From positions 1 through 64,000 of the forward strand of contig NZ_MLAL01000021.1 of the NCBI RefSeq assembly GCF_001875665.1: a stretch of 64,000 nt of DNA, written 5' to 3'. The notes under the pieces are model-generated. The model was not told the DNA's origin and searched no databases. It saw nothing but the letters and a program-made list of their open reading frames with translations. Shown piece after piece: positions 25,518-35,381 of this stretch. The stretch is from Corynebacterium sp. NML130628 (GTDB lineage: Bacteria; Actinomycetota; Actinomycetes; Mycobacteriales; Mycobacteriaceae). A program made the translations under genes and the position numbers. Each line of letters starts with the position of its first letter. Within the stretch, counting starts at the first letter, position 1.

Positions 25518-28076
25518 TTAGGTGGGAAAATGATTCGCCCGAGACGAGTGCACCTCAATCACAAGCGAGCTCCCCAACATGAGCAGCGTGGCCCCCACCG
25601 GCGGCAGCACGCCGATTGCGGCGAGCACGACCGCGGTGGAGTTGTACGCCCAGGCAAAGATCATGTTGTAGTCGATGATGTGGCACACGCGGCGCGCGTG
25701 CGCGATGAGCTGCGGGACGGCGGAGACATCGTCGCGGATCAGCACGGCGTTGCAGGCGCGCGCGATGGTGGAGGACTGGGCGTCGATAATCTCGTCAGTG
25801 GCGTAGAGCAGGCCGACGTCCGCAACCTTGATCGTGGGCAACGCGGTGGCGTCGCCGACCATGGCGACCGTGGCCCCCTTCGTGTGGATGGCGCGCACCG
25901 CCCCCGGCTTGTCCGGCGCAGTGATGCCAGCGAGCACGTTGGACATGCCCAAGAAGTCCGCGAAGCGGCGTGCCACCGGGTAGGTGTCGCGGGTGAGCAT
26001 CACCGTCTCGACGCCCATCTGCTCCAGACGGTCGATGGCCTCGTGGGCGTCGTCCTTCGCGGGGTCGTAGAGGGTGATCACGCCGCGGTCCTTGCCGCGC
26101 CACCGCACCACCACGGGGGTACCGCCGGCGGTGGCGGCCATCGCGAGGCGGCCGTGCAGCTGGGACAGGTTCGTGGGGCGCCACAGGCAGGCGTCGAAAG
26201 ACTCGGTACGGTCCTCGTCGTCGTCGCCGTACGTCAGGGTGAGGCGTCCGCGGAACTCGCCGCCGGGCGTGATTTCCTCGTTTGTCATCTCAATCCACGA
26301 CGGCACATCGGCGCTCTTCGTGCGCCCGTCGCGCGCCTCACGCGCCGCCTTCACCATCGCGCGTGCCGACGGATGGTTCGACTCCACCGACAACGCACCT
26401 GCCACCCGCAGCACCATCTCCGGGCTTTCGCCGCGCTCGGCGGTGACGGTCTCCACCGTCATCTGCGGCTTGACCAGGGTGCCCACCCGGTTGAACACCG
26501 CCGTGTCCGTCGAGTCCAACGTGCGGAACGTTTCGCCGTCGCGGATCAGGATGCCGTTGCGCACCGCCGACTCGATGCCAAGGCGGATCGCCAACGACGG
26601 CGAAATCGCCAGCGCCACCGGCGCCACCACCACCAGGATGGCCAACGCCGTAGAGAAGCCCGCGTTGTAGTTACCGGTTAGCAGCACCCACAGCCCGAAA
26701 TCCAGAATGGCCAGCGCGTACGCTGCCGGGATGAGCATGCCCGCCGCGCGCGTGGACATCAAGGTGGCCTCGTTCTGGTGCCGCAGCACCGCGTCCAACC
26801 AGCGCTCCACCGCGCCCAGGCGGGTGGTGTGGCCGACGCGCTCCACGCGCATCTTGACCTTACCGCTCCGCAGCACCGACCCAGCGCGCACCGTTGATCC
26901 GACTTTGACTTCGGAGGGCTCGCGGGCGTCGATAATCTGTGGGTTGAGCACGCCGGAGCCACCGACGACCTCGCCGTCGGCCGGGATGATGTCGCCGGCG
27001 TTGACGTAGACGTCGTCCCCCTTGTTCAGCTCGACTGCCGGGAAGTCTTCCTCCGTCACGTTGCCCGCCCGCGAGCGGCGCACCACCTTGTACACCGCGT
27101 CCGGATCAGGGTTGCGGGCCTTCAGGTCCTGTATGAGGCGAGGCCGCGCGCGCATGGTGAAGTAGCGCCCCACCAACAGCAACGTGGTCACCGCGCAGGA
27201 GACCTCGAAGAAGATCTCAACGTCGTGGCTCATCTTGTGCGGTACCCAGCCACTACTGGTAGTCCAGCCGATCTGCCCCGCAGACGTCAGCACCACCGCG
27301 ACCAGCGACCACAGCCAAGCGGCCAAAATCGCAATCGAGCTCGCACCGTCCAGCGCTGAGATCCCGCGGCGCACACCACCGAGCATCGCACGGTGGAACG
27401 GGAACGCGCACCACAGCACCACCGGCGTGGACAGCGCCAACGAGCACCACTGCCAACCCGGGAACTGGAACTGCGGCACGTACGCCATCAGGATCACAGG
27501 GATACTCAGCACGAGGGCGGTCCACATGCGAAGCGGCGTGACTAAGTCGCGGGCAGTAAACAGCACGTCCTGGCCACGCATCATGCCGCGGCGCCTGCGG
27601 GCCGTGCGCACGAAGCCGCTCGCGCGCGCCGAACGCAAAGAGCGCTGCTCGTGTTCCTTCATCCGACGCATCCGGCCGGACATGCCACGCGTGCCACGCC
27701 GCGGCAGAGTGTGATCCACCACCGAGTGCCCCTGGGCGCGGCGGCGCAGCGTCGAATCGGAAAGCTGCACCTCCACACCGAAGCGCTGCATCACCTCGGC
27801 AATCGTGTGCGGGGCCGTGGTGTCCGGCGCGGTCACCCACGCCATCTTCGTCGGGTACACCAGGTGCGCCTGCACGCCCGGCAGTTCCTCCAGGGCTGCC
27901 TCGATGTCACGCAGCTGCGCGCCATCCTCCAGACCCTCGAGCTCGAACGCGTAGGAAGCGTGGGGACGCAGCGGGTTGCCGTTACCGTCCTCGGGGTTGC
28001 GCGAGTCCGGGTCGAAGCCGGCGTCCTTGGCCGCGAGGCGGGCGTCGTCAATTGAGCGCGTCACATTATCAGCCAT
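25518..28076 (-). CDS. P-type ATPase homologue lacking the catalytic residues
   Basis: An 852-residue protein with the domain order of a P1B heavy-metal ATPase: an N-terminal ferredoxin-like region, about eight membrane segments, an actuator domain and a HAD/nucleotide-binding domain. The key residues are replaced. The phosphorylated Asp of DKTGT is Asn529 (VFNRVGTLVKPQ); the TGE motif reads AREPSEV; the CPC-type metal site reads APVALAISPS; and GDGxNDAPAL reads GDATALPTIKVADVG. The nucleotide-binding HP pair (SNHPSA) is retained. It should therefore not pump by the normal cycle. Its place among hem genes suggests a structural or heme-related role. Confidence 0.85.
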   Translation of the reverse strand: MADNVTRSIDDARLAAKDAGFDPDSRNPEDGNGNPLRPHASYAFELEGLEDGAQLRDIEAALEELPGVQAHLVYPTKMAWVTAPDTTAPHTIAEVMQRFGVEVQLSDSTLRRRAQGHSVVDHTLPRRGTRGMSGRMRRMKEHEQRSLRSARASGFVRTARRRRGMMRGQDVLFTARDLVTPLRMWTALVLSIPVILMAYVPQFQFPGWQWCSLALSTPVVLWCAFPFHRAMLGGVRRGISALDGASSIAILAAWLWSLVAVVLTSAGQIGWTTSSGWVPHKMSHDVEIFFEVSCAVTTLLLVGRYFTMRARPRLIQDLKARNPDPDAVYKVVRRSRAGNVTEEDFPAVELNKGDDVYVNAGDIIPADGEVVGGSGVLNPQIIDAREPSEVKVGSTVRAGSVLRSGKVKMRVERVGHTTRLGAVERWLDAVLRHQNEATLMSTRAAGMLIPAAYALAILDFGLWVLLTGNYNAGFSTALAILVVVAPVALAISPSLAIRLGIESAVRNGILIRDGETFRTLDSTDTAVFNRVGTLVKPQMTVETVTAERGESPEMVLRVAGALSVESNHPSARAMVKAAREARDGRTKSADVPSWIEMTNEEITPGGEFRGRLTLTYGDDDEDRTESFDACLWRPTNLSQLHGRLAMAATAGGTPVVVRWRGKDRGVITLYDPAKDDAHEAIDRLEQMGVETVMLTRDTYPVARRFADFLGMSNVLAGITAPDKPGAVRAIHTKGATVAMVGDATALPTIKVADVGLLYATDEIIDAQSSTIARACNAVLIRDDVSAVPQLIAHARRVCHIIDYNMIFAWAYNSTAVVLAAIGVLPPVGATLLMLGSSLVIEVHSSRANHFPT

Positions 28077-28098
28077 GCGCCGTTACTCCACTTCTTCC

Positions 28099-28692
28099 TT
28101 ACTGTTGCTGCTGCTCAGCCGGACGCAGATAGTCCTGCGATTCCTTCCGGGAAGCATAGAACAGGCCAAGCAGACCCGCCACACCGACCACGATCTGGGC
28201 CGCGCCATCAACGGCAAACAGCGCGACCGGCACTTTTGTCGCAGCGGGCGTCATCAAGAACAGGGTGAGCATACGCAGCGCGAAGAACACCGAGAACACC
28301 TGCAGTACCCGGGTTGCGTTCAAAATCCACTTCCCGCGGCGCTGCACCGAGCGCAGCGCCAGGAAAAACACCACGATGATGCCCAACTGCAGCAACGCCA
28401 TCATCACTATCGTGGCGTACATACTCGCCTGCATCATGTTGTCAGGGATCACCTCCGGCTGGTTCTTCGCGGCCTGCTTCGCCGCCTCACGCAGCGCAGC
28501 CGGGTCCAGCGCTGTCACCACCACGGAGAGGATCTGGTGCAGCAGCTCCCCAAGGATCATCACTGCCCACGCACCGAGGAGGTAGCGCACCGTCTCGGGG
28601 TGCCTGGTGGGCCCAGTGGGCCTGGTGGGCGGCTCATCCTTCCGGTGCTTCGTCGGGGCCGGGGCCTGCGACACGGGAGGTGTGTTAGCCAT
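28099..28692 (-). CDS. Four-segment membrane protein of the hem cluster
   Basis: 197 residues: a proline-rich cytoplasmic N-terminus (to about residue 35), four hydrophobic segments ([75 protein letters not shown]) and a short tail ending in four Gln. Its start overlaps the end of hemB by 8 nt and it precedes the P-type ATPase homologue by 22 bp, so the three are cotranscribed. No known family was recognised; partnership with the ATPase homologue is a guess from position. Confidence 0.75.
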   Translation of the reverse strand: MANTPPVSQAPAPTKHRKDEPPTRPTGPTRHPETVRYLLGAWAVMILGELLHQILSVVVTALDPAALREAAKQAAKNQPEVIPDNMMQASMYATIVMMALLQLGIIVVFFLALRSVQRRGKWILNATRVLQVFSVFFALRMLTLFLMTPAATKVPVALFAVDGAAQIVVGVAGLLGLFYASRKESQDYLRPAEQQQQ

Positions 28693-29695
28693 GAAGCTCC
28701 TTCAGCGCACGCGCGCCTTCGATTGCGTAGTACGTCAAAATCTGGTCCGCACCGGCACGCTTGATGGAGATCAGCGACTCCATCATGGTCGCCTCGAAGT
28801 CGATCCAGCCGTTTTGGCCAGCGGCGACCATCATCGCGTACTCGCCCGAAACCTGGTATGCCGCCACCGGTACCGGGGACATGTCCGCCACGCGGGCCAG
28901 CACGTCCAGGTACGGCAGGGCAGGCTTGACCATGACAAAGTCGGCGCCTTCCTCAATGTCGAGCTCGGTCTCGAGCAGGGACTCGCGCACGTTCGCCGGG
29001 TCCTGCTGGTAGGTGCGGCGGTCGCCCTTCAGAGAGGAACCGACCGCATCGCGGAACGGCCCGAAGAACTTCGATGCGTACTTCGCCGAGTACGCCATGA
29101 TCGCCACGTCCTGGTAGCCCTCGGCGTCGAGCGCCTCACGGATCACGCCGATCTGCCCGTCCATCATCCCCGACGGGCTCACGATGTGCGCGCCCGCAGC
29201 GGCCTGCGCCAGCGCCATGTCACGGTAGAGGTCCAAGGTCGCATCGTTGTCCACCACTTGGTTGCCATACTTATCGACGCCCACTACGCCACAGTGCCCG
29301 TGGTCCGTGAACTCATCCAGGCAGGTGTCGGCCATAATCAGCAGGTCGTCGCCGAACTCCTCGCGCAGCGCGCGCACCTTCCGGTTCAGGATGCCCTCCG
29401 GGTCCCACGCGACGGAACCCGTGGCGTCCTTATCCTCGTCGAGCGGCACGCCGAAGAGGTCCACGCAGCGGATACCTTCCTCGAGCGCCTCGTGGCAGAT
29501 CGCCTTCAGCGAGTCCGTGGTGTGCTGGTACACCCCCGGCATGGAGGCAATCTCGCGGCGTTCGGTGATGCCATCAGCCACGAACAACGGCAAAATAAAA
29601 TCGGCCGGAGCCAGTCGCGTCTCCGCGGTGAGCTGCCGAATCGCAGGATTCTGGCGGAGGCGACGTGGGCGGCGTGGAAGATGATATGTAGTCAT
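28685..29695 (-). CDS. hemB: Delta-aminolevulinic acid dehydratase (porphobilinogen synthase)
   Basis: A 336-residue enzyme joining two 5-aminolevulinates to porphobilinogen. Schiff-base lysine regions are visible in [15 protein letters not shown] and [15 protein letters not shown]. The metal-binding loop reads [16 protein letters not shown], in which one of the three Cys of zinc-type enzymes is Asp, pointing to a magnesium-type or mixed site. It is followed by an overlapping membrane protein gene and preceded closely (8 bp) by the hemD fusion. Confidence 0.95.
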   Translation of the reverse strand: MTTYHLPRRPRRLRQNPAIRQLTAETRLAPADFILPLFVADGITERREIASMPGVYQHTTDSLKAICHEALEEGIRCVDLFGVPLDEDKDATGSVAWDPEGILNRKVRALREEFGDDLLIMADTCLDEFTDHGHCGVVGVDKYGNQVVDNDATLDLYRDMALAQAAAGAHIVSPSGMMDGQIGVIREALDAEGYQDVAIMAYSAKYASKFFGPFRDAVGSSLKGDRRTYQQDPANVRESLLETELDIEEGADFVMVKPALPYLDVLARVADMSPVPVAAYQVSGEYAMMVAAGQNGWIDFEATMMESLISIKRAGADQILTYYAIEGARALKELHG

Positions 29696-29703
29696 GTGCT
29701 ACA

Positions 29704-31425
29704 TCATAACGCCGGTTTCCGACGCGCCCTCCGCTTCCTCCGCGGTGGCGGCAGCTCCCCTGCTGCCCGCAGGGCAGCGACGTGCTCGGCGAGCGCGTCC
29801 ACCAACGACGGCACGTCCGCGACCTCTGGTACGACGTCGACACGCAGCCCCTGCTTCCGTGCCTCCTCAGCCGCCATCGGGCCGATGCACGCAATGATCG
29901 TGCGTTGGTGTGGCTTACCGGCGATACCAACGAGGTTGCGCACCGTCGAGCCCGACGTGAAGCAGACCGCGTCAAAACCGCCGGTCTTGATCATGTCGCG
30001 CACCTCGGGGGCAGGCGGGGCCGCGCGCACCGTGCGGTACGCCACGACGTCCTCGACGTCCCAGCCCTTCCCAATCAGGCCGTCGACCAACACATGCGTA
30101 CCGATGTCCGCCCGCGGCAACAACACCCGAGAGACCGGGTCGATGTCCTCCACGTACTCGGGGAACACCTCCACCAAGCCAGCGGCGTTCTGCTTCGTGC
30201 GGTGCGGCAATAGCTCCGGACTCATCCCCAGCGCCCGCAGCGCCTCCGCCGTCTTGCGGCCAACGGCTGCCAAGTGCACACCCGCGAACGCGCGGGCGTC
30301 CAGGCCGAGCTGCTCGAACTTTTGCCACACCGCGTGCACCGCGTTCGTCGAGGTAAACACCACCCACTGGTAGCGCCCCTCCACGATGCCCTTGATCGCG
30401 CGGTCCATCTGCGCCGGGTTGCGCGGCGGCTCCAGGGAAATCGTCGGCACCGACTGCGGAATCGCCCCGTACGACGCCAGGCGACTGCTCATCGCCTCCG
30501 CCTGCGCCTTCGCGCGAGGCACCAACACACGCCACCCGTACAGGGGGCGGTTTTCCCACCACGAAAACTTCGAACGATCATCATTCACGGTACCGAGCGT
30601 CACCACCAAAGAACCAGGCAGATCTGCCGAAACCGAGTCAGTGTTTGCCAGGGACTCCAGGGTCTCTAGGGTCACATCCACCGTGCGCTGCAGGCGCGTC
30701 GTCCCGTTCGCCGTGACGCTGCACGCCAACTCGCCCGGGAACCCGCGCTGCATCAACTGCGACGCCACCTCCGGCAGCTGCTCGCGCACCGCCTGCAACA
30801 CCAACGGCTGCGGCGCCTGCGACAACTGATCCCAGTCCACCGGCCCGTTCGCCAGATCTGCTTCCGTATATGTTGAACCAAGCGCAATCCCGGCAAAGGA
30901 GGGCACCGTCGACGGCAGCGACATCCCCGGCACAATCTGGAACTCCAGGCCGGCGGCCGCCACGGCGGCGATCTCCTCCCGCACCGCATCGCGCGTCAGC
31001 GGGTTCCCGCTGACCAGACGGATCACATCCCCATCACCGTCATCCCCCTTGCGGATCACCTCGGCCGCAGCTTGCAGCGCCGAACGCAACCGCGTAACAA
31101 TATCGTCCGTGCCAAGCGGCACCTCTTCAATCTCGGCCGCGGTCGGATCCGCAGGCCGCGGCGGGCGACGCCGCGCCCCCGACGCCTTCGCCTCCGCACA
31201 CATCGCCTCATATTGCGCCTCAGCAGCGTCAATCTTCTCTTGCGGCACCGCACACGCTGCGGCAAGAACGTTTCGGACACCCTCACGAACATCCGGTTCC
31301 ACCAAGGCGATAGAATTGTTTGCCATCACCTGGCGGGCACGGATCGTCAGCAGATCGGGGTTCCCCGGTCCGGCACCGACGAAGATCACCTTCCCCGGCT
31401 GGGGAGTGACTGAGGGCAGTGTCAT
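29704..31425 (-). CDS. hemD: Uroporphyrinogen-III synthase fused to a SUMT-like domain
   Basis: About 573 residues. The N-terminal half resembles uroporphyrinogen-III C-methyltransferase (FVGAGPGNPDLLTIRARQVM and VPGMSLPSTVPSFAG). The usual GGDPFV.GRGGEE segment is replaced by RLVSGNPLTRDAVREEI, and an Arg/Pro-rich insert is present, so methyltransferase activity is doubtful. The C-terminal half (from about residue 290, WRVLVPRAKAQAEAMSSRLA) is HemD, which cyclises hydroxymethylbilane to uroporphyrinogen III. ATG 31425 is one codon after a TTG. The gene has its own upstream region, separated from hemC by about 170 bp. Confidence 0.88.
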   Translation of the reverse strand: MTLPSVTPQPGKVIFVGAGPGNPDLLTIRARQVMANNSIALVEPDVREGVRNVLAAACAVPQEKIDAAEAQYEAMCAEAKASGARRRPPRPADPTAAEIEEVPLGTDDIVTRLRSALQAAAEVIRKGDDGDGDVIRLVSGNPLTRDAVREEIAAVAAAGLEFQIVPGMSLPSTVPSFAGIALGSTYTEADLANGPVDWDQLSQAPQPLVLQAVREQLPEVASQLMQRGFPGELACSVTANGTTRLQRTVDVTLETLESLANTDSVSADLPGSLVVTLGTVNDDRSKFSWWENRPLYGWRVLVPRAKAQAEAMSSRLASYGAIPQSVPTISLEPPRNPAQMDRAIKGIVEGRYQWVVFTSTNAVHAVWQKFEQLGLDARAFAGVHLAAVGRKTAEALRALGMSPELLPHRTKQNAAGLVEVFPEYVEDIDPVSRVLLPRADIGTHVLVDGLIGKGWDVEDVVAYRTVRAAPPAPEVRDMIKTGGFDAVCFTSGSTVRNLVGIAGKPHQRTIIACIGPMAAEEARKQGLRVDVVPEVADVPSLVDALAEHVAALRAAGELPPPRRKRRARRKPAL

Positions 31426-31596
31426 CAAACTGGTCTTTTCTGGTCTTATTGAAGGCGTAAAGAAGTGTCCCGGCGTATAACGGGCACAAAAGGACCCCTA
31501 TACACCGAGACGAATGGGCGTATGGTAGTTACACCTTAATTTGCATACGCCGTGTTTCAAAACCTGTCGCAAACCAGCCGGACAAAGCCTGACACG
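31426..31596 (-). promoter_or_regulatory. Upstream region of hemD (gap between hemC and hemD)
   Basis: A 171-bp gene-free gap interrupts the otherwise tight hemA-hemC-hemD-hemB order. It is AT-richer than its surroundings and contains, on the minus strand, TATAGGGG and TTATAC segments that could serve as -10 regions. This suggests that hemD-hemB-hemE have an additional promoter. No known operator was recognised. Confidence 0.4.
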
Positions 31597-32478
31597 TTAC
31601 TGCATAATTTCTGCCGCTCCGCGGCCAATGAGCGCCTGCGCAAGCTGCGTACCCAGCTCACGAGCATCCGTGCCGGACGCCTCCTCTACCAGCTGTTTCG
31701 AACCATCCACCGCGAATACCCCCGCCCGCAACGTCATCGTGCCGTCCGCAATCGTCGCGTGCGCCGCAACCGGGGCCGTGCAACCCGCTTCCAGGGTTGC
31801 CAACACCTGACGCTCCGCCGCCGCGCACGCAAAAGAATCCGCGTCTAGCAGCTTATCTAGGCCCTCGCGCAGCTGAGTGTCGTCGACGCGACACTCCACC
31901 GCCAGCGCGCCCTGCGCCGGGGCCGGCATGAACACCTCAGCGTCGAAGACCTGGGTGGCGCGGTCCGCGAACCCGCCACGGATCAAGCCCGCGTACGCCA
32001 GGACGATCGCGTCCATCTCGCCGCTTTCCACCCGGCCCATGCGCGTCTCAATGTTGCCGCGCAGCGGAAGGATCTCCAGGTCAGGGCGCAGCGCGCGCAA
32101 CTGCGAAATACGACGCGGCGCCGATGTGCCCACCTTCGCACCCTCCGGCAACGTGTCCAGCGTCAGACCGTCGCGGGCGATGAGCGCCTCACGGTGGTCC
32201 TCGCGCTCAGGAACGATCAGGTACGTGCGGGGCTCTGGGGCCGTCGGCAAGTCCTTGAAGGAGTGCACGGCGACGTCCACCTCGCCGTCGAAGAGGGCGT
32301 CGCGAAGCGCCGACGTGAACACACCCACGCCGATGCGCTCCACCGGCGCGTGGGAAACATCCCCAGCCGTCGTCACAATATGCAGCTCAGACGGGTAACC
32401 GTGCGCAATCAGCGCGTCCCGCATATGCCCCGCCTGCGTCGTGGCCAAGTGCGAACCCCGCGTACCAATTTTCAGCAT
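31597..32478 (-). CDS. hemC: Hydroxymethylbilane synthase (porphobilinogen deaminase)
   Basis: A 293-residue enzyme polymerising four porphobilinogens. Seen: [16 protein letters not shown] at the N-terminus, [14 protein letters not shown] with the catalytic Asp, [14 protein letters not shown], and [13 protein letters not shown], whose Cys holds the dipyrromethane cofactor. It starts 5 bp after hemA and is surely cotranscribed with it. Confidence 0.96.
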   Translation of the reverse strand: MLKIGTRGSHLATTQAGHMRDALIAHGYPSELHIVTTAGDVSHAPVERIGVGVFTSALRDALFDGEVDVAVHSFKDLPTAPEPRTYLIVPEREDHREALIARDGLTLDTLPEGAKVGTSAPRRISQLRALRPDLEILPLRGNIETRMGRVESGEMDAIVLAYAGLIRGGFADRATQVFDAEVFMPAPAQGALAVECRVDDTQLREGLDKLLDADSFACAAAERQVLATLEAGCTAPVAAHATIADGTMTLRAGVFAVDGSKQLVEEASGTDARELGTQLAQALIGRGAAEIMQ

Positions 32479-32483
32479 TTGAT

Positions 32484-33809
32484 CTATGACTCCTTCAACT
32501 TCAACTCGTCAGGGCTCGGCAACCGGTCCATCGTGGCAGCGGCGGACACCGGACGCACCCCAAACAGCTCCTCAACAGCGGTCTCCAGATTAACCAAATC
32601 CGAACGCGCCGCCAGCTCCTTCATCTTCACCGTCGGCGTATGCAGCAGCTTATCCACCACACGCTTCACCGAACGGGCAACCTGCTCAAAATCCTGCTCG
32701 TCCATGTCAGGCAGGCGCTTGCGCAACCGCGCCAGCTCATCCTGCGAAATCTCCGCCCCAACCCGACGCAGCTGCGCCACCGCCGGCCCCACATCACGCA
32801 TCCGCTGCTCGGAACTAAACGCCTGCACCTCCTCGGCCACAATCGCCTCCGCAGCCTGCAGCGCCTTCGAATCCTCCGAATCCGCGTGGTGCAGCTGCTC
32901 GTGCAAGTACTCAATGTTGATCAGGTGCACGCCCTCGTGCTCCAGCACCGAATTGTCAATATCGCGCGGCAACGACAAATCAATCAGCATCGTCGGCCCC
33001 GAAATGTCCTCGCCCGAAATGGTAAACCCGTCCGAGGCCGTCGCCGACACCGTAATATCCACACGCCCCAACGCGCCCGCGCGCGCGTTGAAGTCCACGA
33101 CCTCCGCAGTCACCCCGGCCTCCCGGGCGTGCTCCGCCAACCGCTCCGCACGCGAGCGAGTGCGGTTCGCAATAATCAACTTATCGACGCCCCTCTTACC
33201 CAAATGCGTCGCCGCCAACGAGCTCATCGCACCAGCCCCCAACACCAACGCAGTCTGGCCCTCCAGCGTCTCAACCCCCATCGTCTCCATCGCCGTATCC
33301 AACGCGAAGGTCACCATCGAGCCACCAGCATCATCAATCGCGGTTTCCGTATGCACACGCTTGCCCGTATGCAACGCCGTCTGCGCCAACGAGTGCAACG
33401 CCGGGCCAACCGTGCCCTGCTCCGCCGCCTGCGTATAGGCAGCACGCACTTGGCCAATGATCTGCTGCTCCCCCACCACCATGGAATCAAGGCCGGAGGC
33501 GACCGTCAATAAGTGCTCCGCAGCCGCATCGGAGTAGCGCACATACAAGTAACCGCGCAGCTCCGCCTCGCTCACACCGGAAACCTCAGACAACACCGCC
33601 AACACATCCTGCACACCCGCATGGAACGCGTTAGCAACCGTGTACACCTCAAGCCGGTTACACGTCGAAATGATCATCGCCTCAGACAACGACGGGCGCT
33701 CCACCAGCGTCGACGCCGCCGAATGCTGCACCGCATCATCCATGCTCAAACGTTCCAACAACGCAACGGGCGCCGAGCGGTGCGACATCCCTACAACGAG
33801 AACACTCAC
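32484..33809 (-). CDS. hemA: Glutamyl-tRNA reductase
   Basis: A 441-residue NADPH enzyme reducing glutamyl-tRNA to glutamate-1-semialdehyde, the committed and normally regulated step of tetrapyrrole synthesis. Motifs: [15 protein letters not shown], then [11 protein letters not shown] with the catalytic Cys, [16 protein letters not shown], and the NADPH-binding [18 protein letters not shown]. It starts with GTG; GGAGGG lies about 7 nt upstream. It heads the minus-strand hem cluster. A glutaredoxin-like gene lies 44 bp upstream on the same strand. Confidence 0.96.
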   Translation of the reverse strand: MSVLVVGMSHRSAPVALLERLSMDDAVQHSAASTLVERPSLSEAMIISTCNRLEVYTVANAFHAGVQDVLAVLSEVSGVSEAELRGYLYVRYSDAAAEHLLTVASGLDSMVVGEQQIIGQVRAAYTQAAEQGTVGPALHSLAQTALHTGKRVHTETAIDDAGGSMVTFALDTAMETMGVETLEGQTALVLGAGAMSSLAATHLGKRGVDKLIIANRTRSRAERLAEHAREAGVTAEVVDFNARAGALGRVDITVSATASDGFTISGEDISGPTMLIDLSLPRDIDNSVLEHEGVHLINIEYLHEQLHHADSEDSKALQAAEAIVAEEVQAFSSEQRMRDVGPAVAQLRRVGAEISQDELARLRKRLPDMDEQDFEQVARSVKRVVDKLLHTPTVKMKELAARSDLVNLETAVEELFGVRPVSAAATMDRLPSPDELKLKES

Positions 33810-33853
33810 TCAATCCCTCCAGTCAGCCGTGAATCAAACCAAAGGATAGCGCG

Positions 33854-34090
33854 TCACTCTGACAGTGCCTCGGCCAGGTCGGCGTTATCCACTTCCCAGC
33901 ACGCAAACTCTTCCCCGTCAATCACCACAACCGGGACGCGATCCCCGAACTCTGCGTTCAGCGACGGAGAGGCGTCGACATCTACAAGCGTCAATTGCGC
34001 GCCGCGCTGCTCGACAACCGGGGCGATCTGCGCAGCCACCCGCTCACACGACCCGCAGGTCGCGCGCACCATCAGTTCAACCTGTTTCAT
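33854..34090 (-). CDS. Glutaredoxin-like (DUF836-type) protein
   Basis: A 78-residue thioredoxin-fold protein, MKQVELMVRATCGSCERVAA, with a CGSC redox pair, then LVDVDASPSLNAEFGDRVPV with the cis-Pro (RVPVVVI). ATG 34090 is chosen because it gives the standard length; the longer frame is unsupported. It lies just upstream of hemA and divergent from the HAD hydrolase. It probably exchanges thiols in the cytoplasm; its specific partner is unknown. Confidence 0.8.
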   Translation of the reverse strand: MKQVELMVRATCGSCERVAAQIAPVVEQRGAQLTLVDVDASPSLNAEFGDRVPVVVIDGEEFACWEVDNADLAEALSE

Positions 34091-34156
34091 CTGTCCGCCA
34101 ATCTTGTTTACGATACAAACTATCACGTCTGCCACATGGTGAAAGGCTCGCTGGCA

Positions 34157-35179
34157 ATGTCCGACCACAAAGAATTCCTGGCCCAATGGTCACTCTCCCA
34201 CGGCAACCTTCGCCGCTTCCTCGAAGAAGTCGCCCTCCCGCCTCTCGACGCCGAATCCCAACGCACCGCCGGTAACGCCGCCGCAGCCGCCGCCATCGAG
34301 GAAACCTTCGGCATCAGCATCGAAGAGTTCGCCACCGGCGTCGACTCCGTCGGCGGCGCGTTCAAAACCGCCGGGCGAGAAAAAATCACCCAGCCCGACC
34401 CCGACGTCCCCCAAGACACCGAAGCCGCCGCGTTCTTCGACATCGACAACACCCTGATCCAGGGCTCCTCCCTCATCCTGCTCGCCAAAGGCCTGGCCAA
34501 GCAACGCTTCATCACCCTCCGCGAGCTCCTACCCGCACTGACCAAGCAAATCCGCTACCGCGTCTCCGGCTCCGAAAGCGCCAAAGACATCGCCAAAGGC
34601 CGCGAACAAGCCCTCCAGGTAGTCAAAGGGAAAAGCGTCGCCGAGCTGAAAGACCTGTGCTCCGAAATCGTCGACCGCCAAATGCTCGACAAAACCTACC
34701 AATCAACTATCGACGCCGCGTCCCGCCACATCGCCCAAGGCCAGCAAGTCTGGCTGGTCTCCGCCACCCCAGTCCAAATCGGCCAAGAGCTTGCCGGACG
34801 GCTCGGATTCACCGGGGCCCTCGGCACCGTCGCCGAAGAGGAAGGCGGCAAGTTCACCGGCCGCCTCGTTGGCGACATCCTGCACGGCCCCGGCAAGCAG
34901 CACGCCGTCGCAGCCCTCGCCGCCATCCAAAAGCTCGACCTGGAGAAGTGCACCGCCTACTCCGACAGCATCAACGACCTGCCGATGCTCTCCATGGTCG
35001 GCAACCCCGTCGCCATCAACCCGGACCGCTCGCTGCGCCGCTATGCAACCGGCCAAGGCTGGACCATCGAGGACTACCGCTCCCTGCGCCGCTACATGCT
35101 GCCAGCCCTCGGCGTCGTGGCTGGCGGCGCGGCCGTTGCTGGTGCGGTGGCTGGCGTGATGGCGCTGCGTCGCCGGTAG
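34157..35179 (+). CDS. HAD-IB family hydrolase (SerB-like) with C-terminal membrane helix
   Basis: About 340 residues. HAD motif I is FFDIDNTLIQGSS (nucleophile Asp), motif II is LVSATPVQIG, and motifs III/IV are seen in GPGKQHAV and AYSDSINDLPML. A cap region lies after motif I. The last 25 residues form a hydrophobic Ala/Gly/Val helix ending in RRR, a likely membrane anchor. Start 34157 is used with AAAGG upstream; ATG 34136 is an in-frame alternative. Similar proteins in Corynebacteriales are annotated as phosphoserine phosphatase-like or lysophosphatidic acid phosphatase-like; the substrate is uncertain. Confidence 0.85.
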   Translation: MSDHKEFLAQWSLSHGNLRRFLEEVALPPLDAESQRTAGNAAAAAAIEETFGISIEEFATGVDSVGGAFKTAGREKITQPDPDVPQDTEAAAFFDIDNTLIQGSSLILLAKGLAKQRFITLRELLPALTKQIRYRVSGSESAKDIAKGREQALQVVKGKSVAELKDLCSEIVDRQMLDKTYQSTIDAASRHIAQGQQVWLVSATPVQIGQELAGRLGFTGALGTVAEEEGGKFTGRLVGDILHGPGKQHAVAALAAIQKLDLEKCTAYSDSINDLPMLSMVGNPVAINPDRSLRRYATGQGWTIEDYRSLRRYMLPALGVVAGGAAVAGAVAGVMALRRR

Positions 35180-35203
35180 TTTTGGGCTGCTGCCCCGCGC
35201 TGT

Positions 35204-35280
35204 GCACCAAATTCCCGTTTTTCTGGATCTGGTTTTGCGTTTTCCCAGGTCGCAGATTGCCGACGATGGAATTTGGTGTC
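35204..35280 (-). repeat. Type A intergenic repeat, copy 6
   Basis: 77 bp with ends GCACCAAATTCC and GGAATTTGGTGTC and the core GCGTTTTCCCAGGTCGC in minus orientation. It begins 24 bp after the HAD hydrolase stop. Confidence 0.87.
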
Positions 35281-35295
35281 ACCCCATCCTCTATG

Positions 35296-35373
35296 GACAC
35301 CAAATTCCCGTTTTTGGGGAGGGCGCCAAGGCGTTTCCCCAGGTCACCGAATCTGCGGGAAGGAATTTGGTGC
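35296..35373 (-). repeat. Type A intergenic repeat, copy 7
   Basis: 78 bp with ends GACACCAAATTCC and GGAATTTGGTGC and core GGCGTTTCCCCAGGTCACC, in the same orientation as copy 6 and 15 bp from it. It abuts the 3' end of the BsaP-like frame, which runs through it without a stop. Confidence 0.88.
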
Positions 35374-35381
35374 GGGCATAA

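Noticed and set aside
24354-26681. 775-codon plus-strand ORF
   Set aside because: It lies antisense to hemE and the ATPase homologue. Its His/Arg/Gly-rich composition is typical of a shadow frame in GC-rich coding DNA.
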